Program-made: the position numbers and the translations under genes
Part shown: in pieces, positions 18,005-25,828 of the stretch
How the letters are laid out: every line of letters begins with the position of its first letter
How positions within the stretch are numbered: position 1 is the first letter of the stretch
Source: a candidate division KSB1 bacterium
Lineage (GTDB): Bacteria; Zhuqueibacterota; Zhuqueibacteria; Zhuqueibacterales; Zhuqueibacteraceae
Reading direction: 5' to 3'
NCBI GenBank assembly: GCA_034506255.1
Contig: JAPDPX010000010.1
Location: 177,403-241,402 of the forward strand
DNA: 64,000 nt
The notes under the pieces: model-generated
Seen by the model: only the letters and a program-made list of their open reading frames with translations
What the model was told of the DNA's origin: nothing
Databases searched by the model: none

Positions 18005-18654
18005 TATTTCACCCCCATCAGGTGCTTGACAACACGCACGGCATCCATGGCATTGGAGGCCATGGCATCCGCGCCGTATTTGTCTTTGAGTTTGGGATTG
18101 AAATTGAACAAGGCACCGCCGACCACAAGCTTGATGTCGCGATGCTGGCGGCTGTCCAGCTCTTCGCGAATTTGCCGGATTCCGAGCGCGGTATGCAGCA
18201 AGAGCGCGGACACACAAATGACTTTGGCGTTGAAGGCGATCGCCATGTTGACAAAGTCGTATCGGTTGACGCTCAAACCGAGATCCATCACTTCAAAATC
18301 CGCCAAGCGCAGAAAGGTGGCAACCAGTTTCTTGCCCAGGCCATGATAGTCGCCCATCGGGGTGCCGATCACGACCGTGCCGAGTTTGCGCGGTTTGATC
18401 GGCAATTCGATGAGAATCATGTTGATGCAGGTTTCGATGATTTTGGCCATCACGAAGATCTGGGCGACAACGATTTCCTTGTTGCGCTGCTTTTGGGCGA
18501 TGCTGTCCATCGCCGGCAGAATCATCTGGGTTAGCAGTTGCTCGGGATCGTCGCCGGCACTCAAGGCCTGCCGGGTCATCTCTTCCGCTCGTTGACGATC
18601 GAGGTTCTCCAGGCAGGCGAGAAAAGCCTTTTGTTTTTGTGCAAGTGTGTTCAT
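18004..18654 (-). CDS. Corrinoid (B12)-binding protein of MtaC/MtbC type
   Basis: A 216-residue methyltransferase-associated corrinoid protein. The start is the ATG of MNTLAQKQK with a perfect AGGAGG seven bases upstream. Residues about 5-85 are the helical cap; about 90-215 are the Rossmann-like B12 domain with the lower-axial ligand motif D-Y-H-G-L-G (His104), the SALLLHT strand and the VVGGALFN motif. Such proteins shuttle a methyl group between a substrate methyltransferase and an acceptor methyltransferase. The stop overlaps the following UroD-fold gene, so the two are probably translated together. The roadblock gene lies 92 bases upstream on the same strand. Substrate is not identifiable. 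Confidence 0.93.
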   Translation of the reverse strand: MNTLAQKQKAFLACLENLDRQRAEEMTRQALSAGDDPEQLLTQMILPAMDSIAQKQRNKEIVVAQIFVMAKIIETCINMILIELPIKPRKLGTVVIGTPMGDYHGLGKKLVATFLRLADFEVMDLGLSVNRYDFVNMAIAFNAKVICVSALLLHTALGIRQIREELDSRQHRDIKLVVGGALFNFNPKLKDKYGADAMASNAMDAVRVVKHLMGVK

Positions 18655-18746
18655 GGCGCCTCCTGAATCACTACCTTCCGGTTGTAGTACAAGCGGAGGA
18701 TGCAATCCCAGCAGATGATTGCATCCCCCAGCAAAAGCAGTGGGTC

Positions 18747-19115
18747 TTACACGATGCCGGCGATATTGTCAGCGGCCCGCTTCATCTCCAGGAACACCAG
18801 GCCGAGATTGGCATTCGGGCGCGCTAGGGCGGCCAACAAGGCTCTGTCGCCGGCGGTCATGATGATTTTCGAGCCCTCGGAACCGTCGATAAAAACCTGG
18901 TTGAGCCGGCCGCGTGACAACTCCTGTGCGGCGCGTTTGCCGATGGACAGCATTGCCGCGCTCATCGCCGCCACGGTTTCCTTGCCCACGTCGCGCGGCA
19001 AGTCGGAGGCGATCATCAGGCCGTCCACACTGACCACGGCAGAGGCCTCAATGTCGCCGGTTTCCTGACGCAAGTCCGTCAGCACTTCCTGTAATCTTTC
19101 GGATTTGGTTGCCAT
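18747..19115 (-). CDS. Roadblock/LC7 domain protein (MglB-like)
   Basis: A 122-residue single-domain roadblock/LC7 protein. The start is the ATG of MATKSERL preceded by AGGAG. The family signature is good: SAVVSVDGLMIASDLP near residue 25, then the helix with SAAMLSIGKRAAQELSRG, and the C-terminal strand-helix ending with LLAALARPNANLGLVFLEMKRAA. Bacterial roadblock proteins such as MglB act as activators or scaffolds of Ras-like GTPases. It sits between the corrinoid gene and a secreted protein gene, and is one of six such domains in this - strand array; the GTPase gene is about 5 kb upstream. Confidence 0.9.
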   Translation of the reverse strand: MATKSERLQEVLTDLRQETGDIEASAVVSVDGLMIASDLPRDVGKETVAAMSAAMLSIGKRAAQELSRGRLNQVFIDGSEGSKIIMTAGDRALLAALARPNANLGLVFLEMKRAADNIAGIV

Positions 19116-19274
19116 GTTGAACTCCTGTGGGATTGTGTTTGGGGGGAATCGCCGGCGCGTGTTGATCACAGTATGGCGACCCCAAAACGTGGAAATAGTA
19201 GTGAGTTGAACAGCTCTCCGCCCCACGCATTTGTTTTCATCACAAAACGGCCATGCCGTGCGCTATCATTTGCT

Positions 19275-20459
19275 TCACCGATCCCGAATGACTTGAAAGT
19301 TTTCGTATCCTTTGCGGGTGGCGCAAACCCAATAGTCGAACTTGTAGCTGCCGCGCCCGCCGCCCAATTCTTCCACGACGATTTGTGCGGGTGAGCTGGA
19401 TACCACGGCCAAACCTCGCGAGGCCGTTGAGCGCGGTGTGAGATGGACGGTCATGTTTTCCGCGCTCGCCACGAGTTGAAAGTGTTCTGGCAGACTGATC
19501 ACCGCACGGCCGTTTTCCAAAATAGCGGTGCCGCGGGCGTAGGCCGCCGCCTCGGGGCCTTCCAAAGCCGCATACACAATTCGCACATTCTCATTCCCGG
19601 GATGCACCATCGCGAACGATTTTGTCCGCCCGATGATTTCCCCGGTTTGTCCATTGAGCTGAATCGTCGTCTCGCCCTCGCGATTGAACAGTGTCAAGTT
19701 GCCGGCACCCTGCGGATCGGCACTGGAGAGCATTCTTGGGCCGAGCAGCGCCGTCATGTTCTCCTGGCTGCCGTAGGTTGCAACGTAACCGGATTTGGAG
19801 ACGCGCTTTTGACCAGCCGGGAACTCTCCGGTTACCGTCGCCGCGCCAATGGCTGCCCGCAACTGGCTTTTTGCGGGTGGCTCCAGTGAGCCCCCCCGCA
19901 ATTCGATTCTGCCATCGCCCTCCGGCGTGACAAACAAATCAATGCCATTATTGCGGTAGCCATAGACCTGAATTTGACCTTGATTGCGAACCCCGCTCCC
20001 GGAAGCACCAAGGCGGAGCAGGGGAGTATTGTTGCTGCCCCGGAGCTGCAATGCGCCGGCATCGAGCTCGACGCCCAGCTCGATCTTGTCGGCTCCGCTG
20101 CGATCTTTGAGATGAAACTGGCCGCCGCCGCTGGCGTCGATTCCCAAATGAACTCGAGGATGAGCCCCCTCATACAAAGTCAACCGGCCACGAGTAGAGG
20201 ACACCTCATTTTCAGCACCAAGATGGGATACCAGGCGGCCGTCCGCACCGCTGAGACGAAGACATCCCTTTTCCATAAAACGCACTGCCCGCGCAAGGTG
20301 AACAAGATTGGAGTCGTTGAGCACGGCAGGCGTTGCCGCGAAGGTGGTGTCCTCCCCGCTCGTTTCCTGAGCCAACACCGGCGCTGACGTGGTGAGCGCG
20401 CCGATCGCCACGACAAAAAGACAAGGTGTTTGCCAGTTCATGAGGTTTAGCAGAGACAT
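19275..20459 (-). CDS. Secreted beta-rich protein of unknown function
   Basis: A 394-residue exported protein. A signal peptide of about 30 residues ends with APVLAQ. The centre is a run of short beta-repeats rich in Gly, Asp and Leu (patterns such as LRLSGADGR, LQLRGSNN, LTLFNREGET), as in solenoid or tail-spike-like proteins. The last about 120 residues (from about FAMVHPGNENVRIVYAALEGPE) resemble a C-terminal module common in secreted proteins of uncultured FCB bacteria. No catalytic motif is recognised. It lies within the roadblock/GTPase array on the same strand, which is an unusual place for a surface protein; it may be an unrelated insertion or an output of the array. Confidence 0.75.
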   Translation of the reverse strand: MSLLNLMNWQTPCLFVVAIGALTTSAPVLAQETSGEDTTFAATPAVLNDSNLVHLARAVRFMEKGCLRLSGADGRLVSHLGAENEVSSTRGRLTLYEGAHPRVHLGIDASGGGQFHLKDRSGADKIELGVELDAGALQLRGSNNTPLLRLGASGSGVRNQGQIQVYGYRNNGIDLFVTPEGDGRIELRGGSLEPPAKSQLRAAIGAATVTGEFPAGQKRVSKSGYVATYGSQENMTALLGPRMLSSADPQGAGNLTLFNREGETTIQLNGQTGEIIGRTKSFAMVHPGNENVRIVYAALEGPEAAAYARGTAILENGRAVISLPEHFQLVASAENMTVHLTPRSTASRGLAVVSSSPAQIVVEELGGGRGSYKFDYWVCATRKGYENFQVIRDR

Positions 20460-20826
20460 TGTTCAATCAAAGTAAAGCCTGGTTTCAATCCGACTACGAA
20501 GTGGGGTCTTGTCATGTCATTCCGCCTCAAATGCTGCTGTTGCGTCATTGTCGTCAGCAACAGTCAGACCTCACCTGCATCGGCCTTGCCGGGTCTTTGG
20601 TTTGCATGCCCGGGCTTGGTGTTGCCGCGAAGAAATTTCAATGCCGGCAGCGGCGGCCTGTCGATCCTGCGCGAACTGCCACTTTCACCGCCGGAAAATA
20701 TTCAGGACTTTTTCCTGCAAGACAATGAACAGTGGTGTGAGCAATGCCAACCCCGATCCCTGCGCCCTCATTTTCTGGTATTATCTTGGGATCGACACGC
20801 TCCCGAGCAGGCGAGATGATCTCGCT
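20460..20826. other. Intergenic gap, no gene seen
   Basis: About 370 bases between the secreted protein and the heme sensor. Short frames here lack starts with ribosome-binding sites and family resemblance. A separate promoter for the downstream - strand genes could lie here, but I cannot point to one. Confidence 0.4.
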
Positions 20827-21945
20827 TCATTTCCCTGTTGACTTTTTTTGCCCTGTCTTTCCCTGCGTCTGATCACAGATCTTTTTGATCTCCAGGCAGC
20901 TCTTTTCGATTTTGCTGCACACCATGGTCGAGCGTTCCAGGGCGGCGGCCACTTGCTCTGCCGAGTGCCGGGTTTTGTCGAGGCTGTTCGCGGCCGATTC
21001 GAGCATTCCTTGCAACTGGCGGTCATGACCATACAGGTCTTTGATGAAGTCCAGCTTTCGCAGCGCTTGGAATTGCTGCTCCGATTCGAACGCAATATCC
21101 CGATTGACGTTGACAAGGCTGCCGGCGGCTTGCTCGAGCTGGGTGGCATGCTCCCGCAGCAGGTTTACGGTCGTCATGATTGGCCCAATGCCGGCACGGG
21201 AAACGATCAGCGTCACGATGACGGCCACCAGCAGAAAAATCCCGCCAATGCCGGCCAGAAGAAAAATTCGGGCCCGTGCCGCCAGACGGTCGAGTTCCCG
21301 CATCGGAACTGAAATCGCCAGCGCGCCCAGGAGCTCATGACTTTGCCACTGCCGGCCCGTTGTGCTTTGCGCCAGGGTATTATGACAGTTCAAACAGGCC
21401 GCATTCGCCGGCACTGCGCTCATGAAGCGCAATACTTTGCCCGTATCGCTCTTTTCCAGACGATAGACGGGCTGCCAGGGGTAGCCGAGTCTGTGATCTG
21501 GCACTGTCCCGTTGCTTCTGAATGCATTTTCCTGCTCTTTGAGCCGCCCCCACGCCCATTTTTCGAACGCATCGATGATGCCGGTTTCGGGGCTGTGGTT
21601 CCATTCACTCAACAATCGATATTGATAAGGGGTGCCCCTGAGGAAAGAAGAGGTGGCACGTGATCCGACCTCCCGCATGAATTGTTCCGGCAGATGCACG
21701 AAGCCCAATTTCAGTTGCGCATCTGGAGCGGCCCCGGTGCCGTCTTGCTCCAATTTTTGCACGACTTTCTCGGCATAAACGAGCTGTTCAGCGAGCACCT
21801 GGCTGCTGATGGTTTCCGCCACCTTTCTCGCTTGCTCACTGACCAGTTCATCTTGCAGGCGATCCGTCCACATGATGGTCATGGCAGTCATCAGGGCGCC
21901 CAAAATCAGGACGGCAAGCACAATTTTGGCCAGGAGTCCCTGCAT
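20827..21945 (-). CDS. DUF3365 c-heme membrane sensor with coiled-coil tail
   Basis: A 372-residue membrane sensor. The ATG of MQGLLAKI is chosen because AAGGAA lies at the right distance; a Met 12 residues earlier is an alternative. TM1 is about residues 6-26, followed by a DUF3365 (Tll0287-like) periplasmic domain with a covalent heme motif C-L-N-C-H at 184-188. TM2 is about 227-249, then a HAMP-like stretch and a long coiled coil to the C-terminus resembling a methyl-accepting signalling rod without the conserved hairpin tip. DUF3365 domains bind c-type heme and are thought to sense redox or gases. No kinase or cyclase output is attached, so it must signal through partners; the roadblock/GTPase genes are immediately upstream. 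Confidence 0.85.
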   Translation of the reverse strand: MQGLLAKIVLAVLILGALMTAMTIMWTDRLQDELVSEQARKVAETISSQVLAEQLVYAEKVVQKLEQDGTGAAPDAQLKLGFVHLPEQFMREVGSRATSSFLRGTPYQYRLLSEWNHSPETGIIDAFEKWAWGRLKEQENAFRSNGTVPDHRLGYPWQPVYRLEKSDTGKVLRFMSAVPANAACLNCHNTLAQSTTGRQWQSHELLGALAISVPMRELDRLAARARIFLLAGIGGIFLLVAVIVTLIVSRAGIGPIMTTVNLLREHATQLEQAAGSLVNVNRDIAFESEQQFQALRKLDFIKDLYGHDRQLQGMLESAANSLDKTRHSAEQVAAALERSTMVCSKIEKSCLEIKKICDQTQGKTGQKKSTGK

Positions 21946-22158
21946 GGTTGTGATTTCCTTCCCTAGTGCACTAAAATTCAAAACGGCGTTTTGACTGGGA
22001 ACACTTTCACCCGGAAAGCAATGTTTTTGGAAGATGACATTGTGGCAAAGTGTCCAGCCCGCCCGCTGCGGCAGGTAATGCTCGGAGTTTTCTGGTAGAG
22101 GGAAAGTCTCTACGGGACGAGGTCCAGCTCAACAGAAAGTAAAGGCATTACCGAAACG

Positions 22159-22803
22159 CTAACACATCCGGCGGATCTTGTTGCCGAGCTCGGCGGCATC
22201 GGCATGGTCGATAAACAGGCGCGCAGAAACCGAAACCCAATCGGCAAGGTCGGGCAAGTGCGAATGCTGCAACTCTTCCGGCGAAATTTTCAAGTGTTCG
22301 CTGAGTTGGCGCAGAATGAACCTGGTCGCAGTCTCCGGCTGCGCAAAACTCGGCTCGACCAGCTTCAAGATTTCCCCGCACAAGGCATTCATGCGGGGAG
22401 TGGAAAATTCCTCCGCTGTTTTTTTGCGGGCACGCAGTGACACCGATTTTGCCTGATTTTCCCCCTCCTGCAGCTTGGCGAAATACTCTGTGGCCAGTGC
22501 CGTGATGGAGGAATCCAGCAGGTAAAAAATCTGCTCATTCCGGCAGACCACCGCCACGAGCCACGTTTCGAAAATTTTTGCAAAAACCGTGAAGTCTTGA
22601 AATTTGAGGCTCAGGGAGTGCAGATCTTGTTCGTGCATGCTGCAGCTTTGCAGCGCCCGGTGCATGGCCGGTGCCATTTCCTGCAGGATGGCATCGGCTG
22701 TTTCGGTCAGGCAGGTGATTGCATGAATGTTGGCTAGCTGATCGAGGATGGCGGTGCCCAGAACGCCGTTGAGTTGACAAATTTTTTCGCTCAGTTCAAG
22801 CAT
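22159..22803 (-). CDS. Roadblock/LC7-like domain with unknown C-terminal extension
   Basis: A 214-residue protein. The first about 110 residues follow the roadblock pattern (NGVLGTAILDQ strand, long helix around MAPAMHRALQS, then the LVAVVCRNEQIFYLLDSS strands), although with weak conservation. The remaining about 100 residues are helical, charged and unrecognised, with a stretch TATRFILRQLSEHLKISPEEL that looks like a small helical domain. It starts six bases after the stop of the preceding roadblock gene, so the two are almost certainly co-transcribed. Divergence from the other roadblocks suggests a distinct role such as an adaptor. The assignment of the N-terminal part is moderate. Confidence 0.65.
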   Translation of the reverse strand: MLELSEKICQLNGVLGTAILDQLANIHAITCLTETADAILQEMAPAMHRALQSCSMHEQDLHSLSLKFQDFTVFAKIFETWLVAVVCRNEQIFYLLDSSITALATEYFAKLQEGENQAKSVSLRARKKTAEEFSTPRMNALCGEILKLVEPSFAQPETATRFILRQLSEHLKISPEELQHSHLPDLADWVSVSARLFIDHADAAELGNKIRRMC

Positions 22804-22809
22804 GCGCTC

Positions 22810-23262
22810 TCAATGCGAAATGGCATGTTCCAAAATCGAGCTGATTTCTTTCACGGCAGCGCGGCCGTATTCCAGGAATCGTTCAAGTTCCGTATGCGGC
22901 CTGAGCGTGACGGCAAGGATGCTGCTGCCGGTGCAAAAGAAGTACAGGATATTGCCGGTGTTTTCCACGAATATTTCCCGCGGTGCACCGTGACCAAGCT
23001 TGTGATTGGCTCTACTGACCAGAGCCAGCAACGCCGCAGCCGAGGCCGCCAGTTGCCTGGCAGCCTCCACAGAGGCGAGGGTATGCGCGATGACCAACCC
23101 GTCAGGTGTGGCCAAAACAGCGTTGAGCACCTCCGGATCATCGCGGCGCAGCCCCTGAATAATTCGATCCAGTTTTAATCGCTTGCGTATGGCCACAACT
23201 GGTCTTTCATAGGTGGTATCATTCCAGCAATTACGTGTGCCATCAGCTCGCGGTCTGCTCAC
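22810..23262 (-). CDS. Roadblock/LC7 domain protein
   Basis: A divergent roadblock/LC7 protein of up to 150 residues. Visible features are NAVLATPDGLVIAHTL, the helix SAAALLALVSRANHKLG and the strand NILYFFCTGSSILAVTL. The frame opens at an ATG at 23262 that overlaps the end of the upstream gene by 20 bases; a GTG at 23196 would start the protein directly at the domain (VAIRKRLKLDRI, 128 residues) and fits the family better. It lies in a tight run with the upstream and downstream roadblock genes. No activity beyond GTPase partnership can be proposed. Confidence 0.8.
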   Translation of the reverse strand: MSRPRADGTRNCWNDTTYERPVVAIRKRLKLDRIIQGLRRDDPEVLNAVLATPDGLVIAHTLASVEAARQLAASAAALLALVSRANHKLGHGAPREIFVENTGNILYFFCTGSSILAVTLRPHTELERFLEYGRAAVKEISSILEHAISH

Positions 23263-23632
23263 CTGCCAGCAAAAGACGAATTGCTTCGGTGGCCTCCTGA
23301 GCAGACAGGTTGATCATGCCCAAATTGGTTTCGGCCGCAAGCCGGAGCGCCAGGACCGCCGTTTTCAAGTTGTACAACACCGTGGCATGCGCTGCGCCCT
23401 TTAAATGCAACTCCCGGAATGCGCCATGCTCCAGAGCCGTGGTGGTCTTTGCCCCAAGTTCCAAAAGCGCGCCGCAGACCGTTGCCACTTTTTCGCGCGG
23501 GGCGTCAGCGGGAAAGTCGTCTGCGATCAACCTGCCATCAGGAGCAATCAATGCCGCTCCTTCGATGCCAGCATTGTTGTTCCGCAAGTCCTTGAGGATG
23601 AGAGTCAGCTCTGCTTTCGTATTCTCAACCAT
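23243..23632 (-). CDS. Roadblock/LC7 domain protein
   Basis: A 129-residue single-domain roadblock/LC7 protein: LTLILKDLRNNNAGIEGAAL, then IAPDGRLIADDFP, the helix VCGALLELGAKTTTAL and the final NLGMINLSAQEATEAI. The residues NLGM-N match the NLGLV-type ending of well-conserved members, so this is a typical MglB-like protein. It is separated by 96 bases from the protoglobin gene upstream and overlaps or abuts the next roadblock gene. The co-directional arrangement with a GTPase, a globin and other roadblocks suggests one regulatory module. Confidence 0.9.
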   Translation of the reverse strand: MVENTKAELTLILKDLRNNNAGIEGAALIAPDGRLIADDFPADAPREKVATVCGALLELGAKTTTALEHGAFRELHLKGAAHATVLYNLKTAVLALRLAAETNLGMINLSAQEATEAIRLLLAGEQTAS

Positions 23633-23728
23633 ATTCGGCTTGTTGCAAGAAAGGACCCGGTTGTCCCGAGAAAACAGGTGCCGCAGGACGAGCGCTCTTC
23701 CCGTTTTCTCGGGACAACACGCTGCAAA

Positions 23729-24292
23729 CTATTTCTGGGGCCGGCTTTCGGCGATCCGTTTGTCGATTTCCATATCCAGCAGGACTTCGACCAGCGCTCG
23801 CTTGAAACCCAGGACGTTTTCCAATGATTCGACATAATTGATGAAGTAGCCGTCGGCAATGAGTGTTGCCACCACGTCGGTCACGCGTTTGAAGGCGCCA
23901 AAAACGATGATCGCTTCCTTGGGCGTGAAGTCTTCCATGCATTTCGTCAGGAACAGTTGTTGAACCCGACTCGTCATTCCCAGCATGAAATTATTTGAAA
24001 CCCGGCGTTTGATGTGGATCAAGCCGACAAACCACTGGTGTCGCCAGAACTTGTCATCGATGTTGCCGCTCGTCACTTCCAGATACCAGTTGCGCAAGGT
24101 GGTTTCGCGGTCAGGACGCTCACCCTCCTTGAAAACGCCGGCGGTCGGGCCATAGGCGAACAGGGTGTCATAAAATTCCTTGACAATAAAGTCGGCCCAC
24201 TTTTGTGTTTTGGAAGCGGACTTTTTCAGTATTTGCATGTCTTGTTCTGAGAAGCCCGTCAAAGTTACAGCCTGTTGCAGCGTTTCTTTCAT
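23729..24292 (-). CDS. Stand-alone protoglobin-domain heme sensor
   Basis: A 187-residue protein with the protoglobin / globin-coupled-sensor fold and no attached output domain. Recognisable family positions are KWADFIVKEFYDTL, the loop F-KEGERPDRE, RNWYLEVTSGNIDDKFW, and VGLIHIKRRVSNNFM, in which His93 should be the proximal heme ligand. Protoglobins and globin-coupled sensors bind O2, NO or CO. The gene is 38 bases downstream of the GTPase gene and 96 bases upstream of a roadblock gene, so a role as the gas-sensing input to the GTPase module is a reasonable inference. A sigma-factor regulator of the RsbR type is less likely because no STAS domain is present. Confidence 0.88.
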   Translation of the reverse strand: MKETLQQAVTLTGFSEQDMQILKKSASKTQKWADFIVKEFYDTLFAYGPTAGVFKEGERPDRETTLRNWYLEVTSGNIDDKFWRHQWFVGLIHIKRRVSNNFMLGMTSRVQQLFLTKCMEDFTPKEAIIVFGAFKRVTDVVATLIADGYFINYVESLENVLGFKRALVEVLLDMEIDKRIAESRPQK

Positions 24293-24330
24293 CGTTCAGT
24301 CTCCTGAATGGATGGTTCGAGGTGAAGCAA

Positions 24331-24915
24331 TCACCTTTGCCTGTGCAACATTGCCGCGACAGCCCGCACGGCTTGCATGGCACTTTCTTTTTGAACTGCA
24401 TTGATTGGAAGGATGGGCACCTCTGGCGGCAATGCCAAAGCCGAGCGTATTGTCTCCGGAGGCTGCGCCCGCATCAAATCCTGTTTGTTCGCGCCCACCA
24501 CGAGCGGCACGGGATGACAGTTGCAAAAGTAATCGAGCATAACACGCGCCTCCTCGAAACTATCGGCATCCGTGCTATCCACCAAAAAGATGAGGCCCTG
24601 CATGCCCGTGGCCAAAATTTCCCACATGAATTCGAAGCGTGCCTGTCCCGGTGTGCCGAAAAGATATGCCGTCGCGCCGGGATTCAGCCTGACCATGCCG
24701 AAATCCAGTGCCACCGTCGTCATGAGCTTGTCAGATTCCTTCGCCGCGGTGCATGGCACTTCGGTCTGCAAAGTTTTTATGTCGCTGACCGTGCCGATGA
24801 ACCGGGTTTTGCCGCTGCCAAACGGGCCGGTCACCACGATTTTGAGCGCACGGTTAAACTCCGCCTCGTTGAAATGGGCCGCAAGCGAGGCGCCGGGAGG
24901 CTGGATGGTCGTCAT
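24331..24915 (-). CDS. Ras/Arf-like small GTPase (MglA-related family)
   Basis: A 194-residue small GTP-binding protein. G1/Walker A is GPFGSGKT (30-37), switch region with DFGMVRL near 71-77, G3 is FGTPGQ (86-91), G4 is NKQD (143-146), and a G5-like INAVQKES stretch follows. The G3 T-P-G-Q form, with Gln after Gly, is typical of the bacterial GTPases that pair with roadblock proteins, for example those in Myxococcus and Streptomyces conservons. It lies 30 bases downstream of one roadblock gene and upstream of the protoglobin gene. It is the only GTPase in the array and therefore the likely hub on which the roadblock proteins act. Confidence 0.93.
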   Translation of the reverse strand: MTTIQPPGASLAAHFNEAEFNRALKIVVTGPFGSGKTRFIGTVSDIKTLQTEVPCTAAKESDKLMTTVALDFGMVRLNPGATAYLFGTPGQARFEFMWEILATGMQGLIFLVDSTDADSFEEARVMLDYFCNCHPVPLVVGANKQDLMRAQPPETIRSALALPPEVPILPINAVQKESAMQAVRAVAAMLHRQR

Positions 24916-24945
24916 GATTTCCTGGGGATAGTTGGTGGCATTCTT

Positions 24946-25329
24946 TCAAGCCGGGAGGCTGAGCCATTCGTCGATTTGTTTGATCGCCTGCCGGGTCTCG
25001 AGGTTCACCAGACCGATATTGGCCTCCCTGCCAACCATCACCGCCAACACGCCATTTTGCATGTCATAAAGGAGGAGCGAGCGTTTTTTCCCTTCTATAT
25101 GCAGCTCTTCCAGCGTGCCGATTCGCAGGGCCTCTTTGGCATGCTTTGCGAACAGCAGTAATGCTGCAATCACTTCCGCCTGTTCGTCGGTAACTTTCGG
25201 ATCGCCAAAGTTGTGAGCCACCAGTCGTCCTTGTTTGGAAAACACCCCGAGCCCTTCAATGCCGAAACCATCCTCACACAATTTTTCAAGGGTGTCATCA
25301 ATCAATTTTTGCGCCCATACCTGACTCAC
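24946..25329 (-). CDS. Roadblock/LC7 domain protein
   Basis: A 127-residue roadblock/LC7 protein: LIDDTLEKLCEDGFGIEGLGVF, then SKQGRLVAHNF, the helix VIAALLLFAKHAKEAL, LEELHIEGKKRSLLLY and the conserved ending ANIGLVNLETRQAI. It directly precedes the GTPase gene on the same strand (30-base spacing), the arrangement seen for MglB-MglA pairs, so this is the most probable cognate activator of the GTPase. The start ATG is preceded by GAAAGAG in reverse. No unusual features. Confidence 0.92.
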   Translation of the reverse strand: MSQVWAQKLIDDTLEKLCEDGFGIEGLGVFSKQGRLVAHNFGDPKVTDEQAEVIAALLLFAKHAKEALRIGTLEELHIEGKKRSLLLYDMQNGVLAVMVGREANIGLVNLETRQAIKQIDEWLSLPA

Positions 25330-25828
25330 GCTCTTTCTCCTGTATAGGTAATACCTGGATTTTGCAATCAGATTGATCCCCCGTGGGGAACGCCGCTTGG
25401 ATCGCGACGCTCAACTCCCCGGGGGCATAAAAAATTTTGCAGGCAAGCGTGCGGTCAACTCCGGCAGGGGTGCACTTCACACACGCCATTTCTTCCGGAC
25501 AACAGCAAATCTGAATACAAAATGCAGGCAGCACAACAGTGCTTCCACCCTCAGTGTCAGGATCCAACACAAACCATCCGCCCACGAAAGCAGTAAGCCC
25601 ACGGAAAAAGTCATTTCGTGGGCGTCCATTTTTGTGGGAGAGAAGCCGTGACGCCTTCGGCAAACGGGCGAATTTCGCAATCAGGGCTTCTCCACATTCG
25701 AAAAAGGTCTTGCTTGACTTTGGGCGGAATAACTCACGGCGCTTTGTGACACGCCATTTATTCCAGGGAGCAGCAAGCTAGCATGCAAAATTCAGATAAT
25801 TGGGTATAGTGAGATGATGCTCTCCCCT
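25330..25828. other. Intergenic region with a diverged copy of the CCCACGAAA repeat
   Basis: About 500 bases without a credible gene. It contains one copy (25581-25641) of the palindromic element described at 52.5 and 55.6 kb: CCCACGAAA, CCCACGGAAA, TTTCGTGGG and TTGTGGGAGA appear in the same order. Likely promoter-bearing for the genes downstream on the - strand. Confidence 0.6.
25581..25641. repeat. Diverged copy of the palindromic CCCACGAAA/TTTCGTGGG element
   Basis: Two CCCACG(G)AAA arms followed by two TTTCGTGGG-type arms, in the order and approximate spacing seen in the blocks at 52554-52620 and 55646-55712, but with diverged spacers. This shows that the element is dispersed and not confined to the 52-56 kb region. 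Confidence 0.7.
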
